From contig JBAKBP010007646.1 in NCBI GenBank assembly GCA_037953745.1, forward strand, positions 1 through 64,000: a DNA stretch of 64,000 nucleotides, given 5' to 3'. This document shows positions 45,521 through 57,892 of this stretch, piece after piece; position 1 is the first letter of the stretch, and each line of letters starts with the position of its first letter. A program made the translations under genes and the position numbers. The stretch comes from Lithodes maja. Taxonomy: Eukaryota > Arthropoda > Malacostraca > Decapoda > Lithodidae. The notes beneath the pieces were generated by a model. It had not been told where the DNA came from. It worked only from the letters and a program-made list of their open reading frames with translations, and made no database searches.

Positions 45521-46686
45521 CTTAACCTAGCAAATACGTAGCAAGATGTTTTCGCCCCCAGAACGAATGCGTTCTTAGTGTGCGAGCCCCTTCGGGGCTC
45601 ACACACCAAGAACGCCATCATTGCTGGGTGTGGGGTGGGGTGGGGTGGGGTGGGGGGGAGGGTAAAACCATATGTTGGGTAAACCATATTTTGGACCTAA
45701 AATCAAAATTATTGCACAAATTCAAAAAATCTTTTTTGACTGACATTCGCATTCATGCAACAAATGTTTGTTTGAAATTTGGTGAAAATCCGTCCAACGG
45801 TCTAGGAGTTTCGGGACAGACGGACGACGACAACAACAGACATTTTTTTTCGGGTGGTACCCACTATACGGGGGGGGGGGGGGGGGGGATACCAAACTCT
45901 GCTTACGCAGAGTTGATAAAGTAGATGCGCCGTTTTGGCCAAAATCAAAACGGCATACCCATCTCTGCGATGGGTTACCATTATCACTACTAATACCATC
46001 ATCAATCACAATCACCATCATCACTACTACTGCCATCATCACTACAACTGCCACAATCATCACGACTACTGTCATCATCACCATTACTATGGTCATCACT
46101 ACTACAATTACAATCATCGCTACTATTCTCACCATCATCACTACTACTGTCACCATTGTCACTACCATCTTAATCACTACTATCATCATTGATACTACAA
46201 CTGTCAACCATCATTACTACTATCATCACCATCTTACAGTCATCATTACTACTGTTAACATCATCACTGCTACTATAACCATCATCATTACTACTGTCAC
46301 AAGTATTACCATCATGTATCCTACTGTCACCATCATCACTAACACTGCCATCATCACCATTACTGTGATCTTCATCATCACAACTATTGTCATCACTACA
46401 ACTTTCACCATCCTCACTACTACTCACCATCATCACTAATACTCACACCATCGTCACTACCAACATCACTACTGTCATTATTATCACTACAACTATCATC
46501 ATTACTTGTCACCATCATCACTACTATTATGACCATCATCACTACTAATATTACTGTCACCATCATATCTACTACTGTCATCATCATCAATACAACTACA
46601 ACCATCATTACTACTATTATCACCATCATCACTACTATCACCATCAATCCACTATTACTACCATCACTTCTAATGCCAACTAAACT
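45521..46686. repeat. Hairpin-bounded unit and long ATC array
   Basis: Unit 45577-45917 begins with the hairpin GAGCCCCTTCGGGGCTC and ends with ACTCTGCTTACGCAGAGT. A further repeat (45922-45975, CCAAAATCAAAACGGCATAC) also occurs at 36650-36705. An ATC/ACT array of about 700 bp follows to 46665; its second half repeats, nearly unchanged, the array of 45000-45500. Confidence 0.75.
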
Positions 46687-46700
46687 AACTTAACCTAGCA

Positions 46701-47124
46701 GTGATGATGGGCTGGTCTATCAGAGAGAGAAATGAGATCTCTGCCATACCCATAGCTTACTCTGACTGTTCCTTTTACTTATATATTTTCTAGATCTCAA
46801 GTGACGGCATCTTTTCCGTGGATTGACCTCCCAATCTGTTGACCTAGAGGTTGGCAGATTGAAAGCCAAAGCGTCACATTTTTCCTTTGCCCCTCAACTT
46901 TCTCTTCATAATTGCTGAGGGGCACAGGGCCCAGGGTGGGACTTTGGCTTCCCGGGCGTTTCCGCACCCTCCTCAGCTCCTCGCCATGGAGTGGTTTTGG
47001 TCAGCCAGGCTTTATTGTGGTGAGCAGGGAGGATTCTGTGTGGGCGCTCGATTATGGCCTTGGCCTTGCTCGGGGCCTTGGGGCTGTTCGGCCAGGCAGC
47101 CTGGGGAACAGCAACAACAACAAC
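46701..47124 (+). mobile_element. Retroposed sequence with 14-bp target duplication and CAA tail
   Basis: The 424-bp segment is flanked by AACTTAACCTAGCA on both sides (46687-46700 and 47125-47138) and ends in a CAACAACAACAA tail. This is the mark of target-primed insertion. It inserted into one of the hairpin-unit repeats, splitting it. No protein is supported; I see no convincing A and B boxes, so it may be a SINE of another type or the 3' end of a LINE. Confidence 0.75.
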
Positions 47125-47490
47125 AACTTAACCTAGCAAATACGTAGCGAGATGTTTTCGCCCCCAGAACGAATGCGTTCTTAGTGTGCGAGCCCCCTTC
47201 ACACACTATGAACGCCATCATTCCTGGGTTGGGGGGGGGGGGGGGTAAAACCATAGTTTGGACCTAAAATCATAGCTATTGCATAAATAAAAAAAAAAAA
47301 AAAAAAATGACAGACGTTCGCATTCACGCAACAAATGTTTGTGTGAAATTTGGTGAAAATCCGTCCAACGGTCTAGGAGGAGTTTCGGGACACACAGACG
47401 ACGACAACAACAACAACGACAGACATTTTTTCCGTGGTACCCAGTATACGGGGGAGGGGGCGATAGCAAACTCTGCTTACGCAGAGTTGA
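47125..47490. repeat. Hairpin-bounded unit (right part of the split copy)
   Basis: Continuation of the interrupted repeat: AACTTAACCTAGCAAATACG, a damaged 5' hairpin (GTGCGAGCCCCCTTCACAC), G and A runs, the conserved GAAATTTGGTGAAAATCCGT stretch and the 3' hairpin ACTCTGCTTACGCAGAGT (47470-47487). Confidence 0.65.
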
Positions 47491-48617
<1,127 letters not shown>

Positions 48618-48700
48618 ATTTACATATCGGGATTTGAACCTAGGACCTTTGGATTACATGTCCAGTGGCAAGACCACTCCACACACCTCCCCTATATTTA
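48618..48700 (-). repeat. tRNA-derived sequence (SINE head or pseudo-tRNA)
   Basis: On the minus strand GGAGTGGTCTTGCCACTGGA is followed by CATGTAATCCAAAGGTCC and GGTTCAAATCCCG. The last part matches the B box with one change, and the middle resembles an anticodon arm with TGT. The acceptor stem is not convincing, so this is a tRNA-derived repeat rather than a functional tRNA. It directly borders an AT array. Confidence 0.55.
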
Positions 48701-48703
48701 TAA

Positions 48704-48797
<94 letters not shown>

Positions 48798-49120
48798 TGA
48801 TTGATTTTGCCCCAAGGGGCGAGTTTATTGAGCAGCGCCTGTGAGGGGACAACCACTGATAAAACAATACATACTGCTCAAAGAGCCATTATTCCACTGA
48901 AACAACAGCATCGTCGTCTGGTTGCATTCATATTTGTGTTTATAAATCAGGTAGGCATTATTCAGATGTGTTTTTTATAGTTTCCTCATAGTTGCCACAT
49001 GTGCTGTATATACGTAGCTCATGATTAACAGCCAAAAAAAAAAAAAAAAAAAAAAAAAAAAGATTGTCCAGACTGAATGATTAATTGACTGGTTGTAAAT
49101 AATAGCACTACAAAACTAGT
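48701..49120. repeat. AT and GA microsatellites, A run
   Basis: AT repeats 48707-48771 followed by GA repeats to 48797. A 28-base A run at 49035-49062. No gene. Confidence 0.85.
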
Positions 49121-49495
49121 GCAATCATATGAGGAGACTTTTCATATTTGTCATTACATCAATGGTTATTGAGGTCATAGTTAGCTGAATACAATTATTA
49201 CGTACATGATGTGACTAATATTTCCAGCTACATAAATTATTATGCAATAATAATAGGCTACCACAAATATATTACAATCATATGAGGGACACTTCACATT
49301 CTTCATTACATCAACGGTTGTTGAGGTCATAGTTAGCTGAATACAACAATCACATACATAATGTGACTAATATTACCAACTACCGAAGTTATAATGCAAT
49401 TATAGTACTACAAATATATTACAATCATGAGGGACATGGTTCATATTATTATTACAATATTTTTTATTGAGGGCATAGTTAGCGGAATATGACCA
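49121..49495. repeat. ~150-bp tandem repeat, about 2.5 units
   Basis: Repeated phrases (ACAATCATATGAGG, GTCATAGTTAGCTGAATA, ATGTGACTAATATT) recur at intervals of about 140-150 bp. AT-rich and non-coding. Confidence 0.75.
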
Positions 49496-49732
49496 GTGGA
49501 GAAGTTTACATGCCCATAGTAATATAATATTTAGTAGGGTGTGAGGTTATGGGAGAGAGGGAGGGAGTTGTACGAGGTAGAGGAATGGGAGGGAGAGGAG
49601 GAGGAGTAGGGGTTGGGGTGGGGGAGGAGGAGTTTAGGTACTCCAGGGAGGAGGTGTGTGTGTGGATGTGTTTGGGAGGGGTGAACATACTACATATAAA
49701 TAAGTTATTTAAGGCTAGCAATAGTACTGAAG

Positions 49733-49778
<46 letters not shown>

Positions 49779-50418
49779 AAGTAATAATAGTAATAACAGT
49801 CAAAATAATAGCAATACAATATTTCTTAAAAGGGTAAGTTTGACTTTCAACGCAAGTCTACAGATATCAGCAGTATCGTTTCATCGGACCTGACACAACA
49901 TGTCAAGTAAGGAAGGAAACTATGAATGCAAAGATCAAAATTAAATTATGTTTGGTAGCAAAACAATATTCGGAAGGAAGGTACAAGCAGTCCTCCGGGA
50001 GGGATGTGCCGCATATCCGGAGGTACTTGTAGATCAAACAATTAGCCAAGAATATTGAGGACAATTATTTTGCTTACATAATGCAAGACTCATGTACATT
50101 GACTTACAAAAGGATATGAATTGGCACTTAACAGATGATTTAAATTAAATGCTATGTTAGAGGCTCAGAGGGATATATATATATATACATTGTCAATCTA
50201 TTAGATGAGAATAGCAGTGATAAGTACAGAAATACTGACTAAGTTTAAGAGTAAAGTTGGTTGGTGGAGAGAACATAATAATTATATGTGTGACATGATC
50301 AATGAAAACATGAAATCGTGTAGAGGGCGTTACAAAGGGTTTAAGTGTGACTTTGTAAGAAAGAAGAGATATGTGGAGGGCAAGGGGTGCATACCTATAC
50401 GGTGCATATATACATCGA
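49496..50418. other. Non-coding spacer
   Basis: G-rich tract 49552-49640 and an AAT trinucleotide array 49736-49776. No gene seen. Confidence 0.6.
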
Positions 50419-51477
50419 TCAGTACATATTATTGTGGGGGGGGCAAAGTTTTTTGTTTTGTTTTAGTATGTTATTGATTACGTTATTCTTTAGGATGCAT
50501 GTTGCTTGATCCTCAATTGTGGTTAACTGATTATTTCTGTATTCCCTAATCATTGGGCATTCCAAGATATAGTGCTCGAGAGAGTGTTTGTTGGGAGCTC
50601 TGCAAACCCTACATTGCCTGTGTTCTTCTTCTACCTGCCAATTCAGCTGCCATGGATAACAATTGCCAAGTCTTATTCTCGCATGTACTGAGTCTACCCA
50701 CTTACTCGCTGTACGTTTACCATAAGTGTTATTGGTCGTAAATGCTACTTTATTGTAGTAGTTTATAGATCGGCTGGTATTATGGTGTCTAGCTCTGTCC
50801 TCATCCACTCTTTCTTCTTGTGTCTTTTTAATTATAGTTCTCATTTGTTTCAATGACAGTTCAAGAATATGATCAGGTTCTTCTTTCTCTGAGGCCTCCT
50901 TGGCAAGCTTATCTGCCCTTTCGTTGCCGGGGATGCCTACATGTGAGGGAATCCAGGCAAATTTGACCCCTAACCCCTTCTCCCTCACAAATTGTATCCC
51001 CCGTCAGATATCTTGTACAAGGTAAGGGTAGGTGGGATGGGGGCTAGAGATAGCTTCCAAGGCGGCCCTGCTGTCAGATAGTATAAGCATGTTCTTTCCC
51101 CTTCGACCGATACTCTCAATTCCCATCACAATTGCCACCAGCTCAGTTTGAGTGGAGGAGGCCCAGTCCTGTAGCCTGGATAGTTCATCGTCTTCCTGAG
51201 CAAAGTTGCCACCACTCATAATAGTGATGGCAGCTCCTGCCCTCCCATTTACGATGTTAAGTGAGCCGGCACAGTATACCTGATCAGTGTTCTCATCTGG
51301 CATATCTTCAATTAGTGACATAAAGTTCGTCTTCAGAGCGTAGGACGGGATCTCAGACTTTTTTGTGTCGAGGTGAGTCACCATAATATCAATAGTGGCC
51401 TCTTCCGAGAGAGAGAGAGAGAGAGTGAGATAGACATTCAGCCTCACATAATTCTCATCTTCCATTACGTCAGTCAT
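50419..51477 (-). pseudogene. LINE RNase H and C-terminus, 5'-truncated
   Basis: End of a non-LTR ORF2 of the I/Jockey-like type. The reading is open except for one TGA (51004-51006) and gives RNase H: VYCAGSLN (where YTDGS is usual, so the first catalytic Asp is lost), STQTELVAIVMGIE, LILSDSRAALEAI, WIPSHVGIPGNERADKLAKE. The tail has the zinc-like CRVCRAPNKHSLEHYILECP. The RT is missing; the 5' boundary is near a GA microsatellite at 51407-51425. It is not the same family as the LINE at 8-14 kb. Confidence 0.85.
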
Positions 51478-52200
51478 TGAGTTGCATGATTATGCTTTAA
51501 TTACTGTTTCCTTCAATCAAACCAGCCAATTGAACTCTGACGTAACAGGTAATTAAACGTCATTTCCGCTTTTGGCGTTTGGTATGCGATTTGGTAATGC
51601 AGCTTTATACGCCGCGGATATAGCCAAGTGTTATTTAGAGGGAGTACAGGCTATTTAGTAACTATTTCTTATCTAATGTAATGGATTTGACATAACTAAC
51701 AATAAGTAACTCTTACCGGTCTCTCCTAACTTTTTCCTGGATAGTTAGTTAGTCTCTACTTGCAGCTAGTAAAACTCACACCAATGGCATGATATGCATG
51801 ATATGAATGTAGGGAAGGTGAGACATGTAATCAAATTCACCCTGGAACGCAGTCCATTTTACATCATAAGTACTATTTGGTGTGTCCTAGTGAGACAGAA
51901 CTATAGACCAAAGGGATTGGGATTGCAAAGCACCACGCTGCAAGCAACCTCTGCAAGGTTGAAAACTAAAACGCATCATGTAAAGCAGCCTTAAGTTATA
52001 TAGACACCTATAAAATATTTGGATACAAACAAGACAATTAGGTTCAAGATAATTATAGGAATATTTTTAAGATGCCAACTACCACTTGGAGTAGTTGCGC
52101 CCTCTTTACCATCTGTTGCGGGTTCCCGTTTACTGAAGGGGAAGTGTTGATAGAATACAAGAGCCAGGTGTACAAGTTATATTATTTAAGTAGTGGTTTG
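51478..52200. other. Non-coding spacer
   Basis: No gene or recognised repeat seen. Confidence 0.5.
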
Positions 52201-52275
52201 ATACCAATCTATCTGTTGCCTGACGCCTTGATCCCCGAAGGGGTGGCCACGAACGAAACCTCTGTCCCCAGTCAG

Positions 52276-54348
52276 TCAAAGCCACTCTTCCCAACCAGCA
52301 CCGCCTTCATCCATATACTTCTTCACTCCATCCTTCCACCTCTCTCTCGGGTTACCTCTCCTTCTCTGTCCTTCCACCTCGCTCTCGTACACCCTCCTAG
52401 TCATTCTCTCACTTTCCATGCATTCCATATGGCCAAACCATCTCAAGGTGTTCCTTTTCACACTTTCCAGCACATCTACCTCCAAACCACACCTCCCTCG
52501 TACTTCCTCATTCGTCTGTCTATCCCTCCATGTAACTCTGCACGCAATTCTCAAGTAACTCATCTCCACCCTTCTCACTCTTGGTCTGAGTCTCTCCACC
52601 AACGTCCGTGCTTCGATTCCGTAGGTCAATGTCGGGATTACCACACTGTAATGCAAGGACTTCTTCACTTCCATGCTGACCACCCTACTTCTTGTTACTG
52701 CTTTCAGTGTTCCTACAACCCTCTTCCCCTGTTGCACCTTCTCCCACACTTCTTCATCCATACTACCATCTTTACTCAGCACACTGCCCAGATACTTAAC
52801 CCCTTAATGACGGGCATAGTTGTTGACATGACTGTTCTGCTGGGCAGGTAAATTTACTGAAAACGAGCTTCATTCCATCCTCTTTTTCATGCATATAGAA
52901 GAGCCAGAGTGTACTACAATTATATATCCGTGAAAGGGCGATAAGAGAGCTTTCCAATGACACCTGAATCATCCTTGTACGACCACGGCTTATCTTGTAG
53001 CGATCGCATAACTGGAGGTGAAAATACCCTAAAATAAGGTAATTTCAGTAGTTTTTTCCTTGTCTAATACCTACGACGCGCCAGTGACGGCCCAACTTTA
53101 GTGCCGACCGGTCAAAGTACAGCTGTCGTCCTCCCAACGCGCGGACTCTCTCTCAGAGCTCATAATGTGCTCAAAATGGCGCCCGTAATAGTTATGATGG
53201 CCACTGCAGGAATGGCCAATATTCTCTCGCCCGTCATATGATGGGCACCGTCGGATAGGTGTTAAATGAGCTGACAATCTCCATAGCCTGACCGTTCAAC
53301 TTCACCTCACACTTTGCGGCTTCACCCCTTTCAAAGACCATTACCTTTCTCTTCCCCGCATTTAGCTTCAGATTTCGTTTTTCGCACACTGTTCCAAACA
53401 TATTTACCAAACCCTGCAACTCCCATTCATTATCTCTCATCAGAAAACAGCAGTAAAGGTAGCTTCCACTCGTTTCCCTCCCTTATCAGCGATATACCAT
53501 CATCCACTGCTCTTCTTTGTATTTCTTTCATGACTCCATCCATATATACAGTAAACAACCACGGGAACATCACACACCCGTTTCAACCCAACATTCAGAT
53601 CAAAGAACTCGCTCTGCTCATTCTCCACATGTACTGCCTCCTTTGCACCCTCATACATGCTCTTCACTGCTTACCGCAACTTGCCATCTACTCCGTATAT
53701 TCTGAGTACTTTCCACATACCTTCTCTTTTCACTCTGTCATAGGCCTTTTCCAAGTCCATAAAGGCAACATACAGCTAATGTTGCTTCTCCAGATATTTC
53801 TCCACAACACAATTCAGGGGCAAAATCTGATCTACACATCCTCTTCCCTTCCTAAACCAGCCCTGCTCGTTACCTATCCATTTCTCCGTTCTCGCTCTCA
53901 CTCTCTCAATCACTACCCTACTGTACACCTTCCCTACTACGCTTAGAAGACATATTCCTCGGTGGTTACCAATCACTCCAATTTCCCCTTTACCCTCATA
54001 TATGCCTGTCTTCCAGTCATCAGGTGCACTCCCTTTCTCCCATGCTAGTTTGCACATTTCCCATACACATTCGATCACTATCTTACCACCATACCTCAGC
54101 ATTTCCCTGCACACTCCATCTATTCCTGGTACTTTCCCCAACCCCACTCTTTGTATGGCTTCACACACTTCTGACGTCCTGATCTTCACCTCCTCCTCCA
54201 CTACCTCTCTTCTTCTCCCTCCCATACCCCATCCAATTATGTTTGCCGGCACTTCATTCCTTATATTCAACAGTTCATTGAAGTACTCCCTCCATCTTTC
54301 GACTCTCTCTTCTTTCTCGGCTAGCACTCGCCCACTCTTATCTTTCAC
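52276..54348 (-). pseudogene. RTE-like reverse transcriptase and C-terminal domain (broken, with insertion)
   Basis: Fragments: 54348-53776 with ERWREYFNELLN, GKVPGIDGVCREMLRYGG, WKTGIYEGKGEIGVIGNHRG and GWFRKGRGCVDQI (RT fingers and first motifs). Then a shifted stretch, then 53440-53262 with NMFGTVCEKRNLKLNAGK. After the MITE, from 52799, YLGSVLSKDGSMDEEVWEKV runs to the C-terminal EMSYLRIACRVTWRDR ... RWFGHMECM ... GNPRERWKDGVK and the stop at 52276. The catalytic FADD box expected before DNEWELQ is not there: a small deletion removed it. The C-terminal block is typical of RTE-type LINEs. Confidence 0.8.
52800..53261. mobile_element. TTAA-flanked MITE inside the RTE-like LINE
   Basis: 462 bp inserted in the LINE codons SSFKYLGS. 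TTAA occurs on both sides (52796-52799 and 53262-53265), and joining the flanks restores TCATTTAAGTATCTGGG. Ends are imperfect inverted repeats (CCCCTTAATGACGGGC and, reversed, CACCTATCCGACGGTGCCC). Non-coding; TTAA points to a piggyBac- or Kolobok-type source. Confidence 0.8.
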
Positions 54349-54629
54349 CCCTTACTATTTCCCTTGCTACCTTCCCTAACTTTCTTGACTTTTTTCCAGA
54401 ATAGTTTCTGACACTCCCTCCATTTTACACTCAGATTCCTTCCAAATTCCTCATCTACTCTTCTCTTACTTTCTTTCACAACTCTCTTCACCACTCTCTT
54501 TTTCTCCAAGTAGACTACCTCGCTCTTTTCTGTCTCTCAAAATGTTCATTCCTTCTACTGCCCATGCCCAACCACTCTCTATATGTTTTCCTTCTTGTCT
54601 TCCACTGCTATTTTTACCTCTTCAGTCCA

Positions 54630-55488
54630 TCAGGCTTTACCCTTCACTCCCCTCCCTCTTCTCCTTTCTTCACACACCTCCTCACATGCTGCACAGATCT
54701 CTTCCTTAAACACTTTGTTCATCTCCACTTCCTCCATACCTTCCAGGTTAAACCTACCTTGTCGTCTTTCTACTGCTCTCCTGAACTCTTCCTTTTTTAT
54801 ATCCTCCTCCTGCAACCTCTCCACCCTCCTCGCCATTCCACCTTCCTCTCGCCTCCCTCCCAGCTCTCCTCACCCACTTCTTTTGTATCCTAATTATAGC
54901 TACTACTACATAATGATTATACCCATACCCCTAAACACCCGAGCATCCAGCACAGATTTCTTGATTCGTTCATCCACACATTATATAATCAATCAGTGCC
55001 TTTCGTTCCACCACTGTCTCATCCTTCTTCCTCCACACCACTTTCCATGTGTACCTGTGTATCATTCTGTGTCAGAAGAAGGTGTTGGCTATCCACAGCC
55101 TCCTCCCCACACATACGCCCACAAGTGCACTACCATTCCCATTCACCTCTCATGGTACACCCCACCCTCCCACCACTCTATCAACTTTCTTATCACCCAC
55201 CTTCCCATTTATATCCCCAATCAGAAATATTCTTTCGCTCTTCCCAAACTTATCCCGGCACGCTTCCACATTCACCCAGAATTCCTCTTTCAGCTCCTTC
55301 CATTTGTTACTTACAAACAAACATACACTTTCTTTCGCTACCTCACTAACTCCAGCACACACACCCATTCCACACCCCCATTCTCTCACATCTGTACCCC
55401 TCCATTTGGTCTCAGTCATTCCACATACATCCAGCATGGCATTCACTAACACTTCCAGGACTTCTCTCTCTCTCTGTTTTGTCCTCAT
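54630..55488 (-). pseudogene. RTE-like endonuclease domain (broken)
   Basis: N-terminal endonuclease of the same LINE, in pieces: LDVCGMTETKWRGTDVREWG (catalytic Glu in TETKW), then RIFLIGDINGKVG with the Asp-Asn type box (here GDINGKVG), both in 55488-55150. A further fragment at 54836-54630 belongs to the linker before RT. Several frames are needed to follow it. Confidence 0.75.
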
Positions 55489-55720
55489 TCAAGCCTCTTA
55501 CATTCCAAGTCGCTATTCTAAGAATGTCTATTGTAGGTCGGGGGTTTGTCAACATTAGGTCCGTCCACATCCGAGGCTATTCGTTCGTTCATCGTTGCAG
55601 TAAGTATTTTTCACGGGTGGGGGGTCGCAGAGCCCACCGACCCAACCTCTTTAGTCGCCTTTTACGACACGCAGGAGGCACGTGGGGCATATTCTTTTCC
55701 CTTACCCCCAGGGGGTTTGA

Positions 55721-56941
55721 TATGCATTTCTCATATTTGAATACAGGTATAATGTATGGTTAATTATCAATACGTCTTTAAGATAAAGTACAGCATAAAT
55801 CTCAATATGGAATACAAGGACACGTGGAGTTATATACAATATTAGCACATATAATAGAGACTAGAGACGTAATGGATGAACAATGACCCCTACTTAGACT
55901 CAATTTTGTGGGGAATCCCTAACTGGCATCTAGCTCACTTGCACAGGATTTGACGTTTTGTTGCAAGTAGTGGGTCAGGTCGGAAAGCACCTTGGAGCTG
56001 GAAAGCATCCGGGTCTCATAGGGGTGATGAGATAATTTTCCCTACCTGGTCCGGAATACCTATCCATATTCTAGGTACTTTCTGCCTTAGGATTTGCACA
56101 ACGAAAAAGGGCACGGTGATACATCTGTTCTCATAGGTGTGTAGGTCGCTCTGGTTCCGGCGATGGGGGTAGGGGGGAGAGTAATGGAAGAGCCCTCCGG
56201 ATTCGTCCCAGGATCCCCGCCATGGACCAATCAGCTGGTCGGTTGTATGGTGGTGTTCCGGCTTTCCGGTTCGTGGAGGCCCGGCCCTGGCCGTCCAATC
56301 CCGGGCCGGGCTGAAGGCGTGACGTCACCTACGGGTCTTGTATCTGCTGCCTCTTTTGGGGGGGGGGGGGGGGGTTGCGGGGAATTGTTTTGATTTTTCC
56401 AGGGGGGTTTGATGGCACCGTTTTCTGTGTTGGTTTCCCACAGCATTTTGATGGGGGGGGGGGGGGGGGGGGGGGGGTAACTGAGGTGATTGGGCCCGCA
56501 GTGTCTCCGGTTGTGGTACATCTGGGCCCAGCGGTGTTTCCGGTTGTGGTATGACAATTCCACTTATGGTAAGTTTAAGCCTGAACTGACCAATAATCTG
56601 TATATGCCGGTATTTATATTATATAACACCCTTTGTATCTTTTGAAAAGGAAATCCAGTCAATTCCATATATTGTGTTGAACTGCCCAATGGATTTAATA
56701 CTTAAATTGAACATTTAATGTACAACAAAGTTGTTAGGTAATACCGACAGCTTTGATTCTTATGTATTCAAAATTGTTATTTGAAATGGCATCGAACACA
56801 AGGCCGATTATATAGCACTACAGTCTCTACACCTTAAATGTACTAACTACAAGAATATATTTAGTACAGATATGGCTCGAAAGAGTTACAGACTACTGAA
56901 CAACCTATAGTCCGGAGGTTGGTACTGTACATTGATACACA

Positions 56942-56946
<5 letters not shown>
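55721..56946. other. Non-coding spacer with G runs
   Basis: No gene supported. Long G runs at 56357-56374 and 56453-56478; proline-rich open frames on the other strand are due to them. An AT array (56946-57000) precedes the host-like exon. Confidence 0.6.
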
Positions 56947-57003
<57 letters not shown>

Positions 57004-57197
57004 ATAGTATATATATAATAATATAATACAGGCAGCAGCTGCGATGTTTCGAGTCCTTAAAGCCAGAGTAGAGCCGTGGTAACTCTGTAGATACATAACA
57101 TAACACTGCTAATATTACACTAAAACAAATGTGTGCATTGAAGTTGTCAAATTCCAAACTATTCTAGCTGCCCTTCATATTTTATATTTTCCACCAG

Positions 57198-57385
57198 CCA
57201 CAGGAACAGAGAAGCCCCAAAGGATGTGGGAGCCAGGGAGCAGCTCACTGTTCAGTCCTGGCTTGGGTGACAACAACAACAACAACAACATAGCTCTAGA
57301 GAACATAACAGTGACCAACCAGACGGCTCAGCTGGGATCCACGGCCTTCCTACACTGTCAAGTCCGCAGTGCCACCGATAAGCAG
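57198..57385 (+). CDS. Putative host exon: dpr/zig-8-like Ig-domain protein (partial)
   Basis: The only stretch that looks like host coding sequence. An acceptor (TTTTATATTTTCCACCAG ending 57197) opens a 188-bp exon that ends in AAGCAG before GTGACT (donor at 57386). The reading gives ~62 residues: TGTEKPQRMWEPGSSSLF, a run of six Asn, then LENITVTNQTAQLGSTAFLH, CQVRSATDKQ. The pattern NITV..G.TAFLHC.V matches strands A'-B of the first Ig domain of the dpr family (two-Ig neuronal surface proteins of arthropods), with the first disulphide Cys. In that family the next exon begins VSWIR, and the intron phase here (0) agrees. The downstream exon is not in the window. The Asn run resembles the CAA tail at 47.1 kb, so a retroposed origin for part of the exon should be kept in mind. 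Confidence 0.6.
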
Positions 57386-57448
57386 GTGACTTGCTGACCC
57401 GATATTGTTCTTTATAATTTATTGCTCATTTAAATATATTGCAATGTA

Positions 57449-57794
57449 CAGTTGGTCAAAGTTCCAGCTGACCCACCCTCACTCTGGGGCTCGCAGAATT
57501 AGCTGGCAATACTGGTGTAGTTGCCAATCAGTGGATATAATAACTTGAATATTTAAGCAAATCTACGAACTTTGGGTGAATGTTCGGGATCATACATAGC
57601 GATGTATGCAATTGTATTTGAGATAGGCTTACTTTCCCTTGTTTAGTATAATTTATGTTCTAACAATAATATAGCCGAAATCAGATCTACCAATCCCAAT
57701 CTTTGTAAGACACACCTCCTTCCTACACCAGTATTGCCAGATAATTCTGCGAGCCCCAGAGCGGCGGTGGGTCAGCTGGAACTTTGACCAAATG
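57449..57794. mobile_element. TA-flanked MITE with long inverted repeats
   Basis: 346 bp whose ends (CAGTTGGTCAAAGTTCCAGC and its inverted partner ending CTTTGACCAAATG) pair over about 75 bp. TA on both sides (57447-57448, 57795-57796) suggests Tc1/mariner-type mobilisation. It sits 60 bp after the donor of the putative exon. Non-coding. Confidence 0.75.
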
Positions 57795-57892
57795 TACGTA
57801 CATTCCAAACTGATGATAATTGTGAAATCTAGAGATTAACAATTATACTCAACTGTTCTACGAAGTGAAAAGAACAGTGCTGTATATATGCA

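Larger units (their letters stand above)
52210..55720 (-). mobile_element. RTE-like non-LTR retrotransposon, decayed
   Basis: A LINE with endonuclease and RT but no RNase H. Its 5' region (about 55600-55720) includes the minus-strand phrase GTGTCGTAAAAGGCGACTAA, often found upstream of such elements. The 3' end is near 52210. A TTAA-flanked MITE (52800-53261) interrupts it. Frameshifts and stops are frequent. Confidence 0.75.

Noticed and set aside
44960..46660. Open frames rich in Met/Val/Asp or His/Tyr/Ile on both strands
   Set aside because: They are translations of ATC/ACT trinucleotide arrays; all frames stay open because of the repeat.
36290..47490. Helitron interpretation of the hairpin-bounded units
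   Set aside because: The 3' hairpin is followed by TTGA and not CTRR, and no TC start or A/T target pattern is visible.
48618..48700. Functional tRNA-Thr
   Set aside because: B box has a change and no acceptor stem closes; position beside an AT array fits a SINE remnant.
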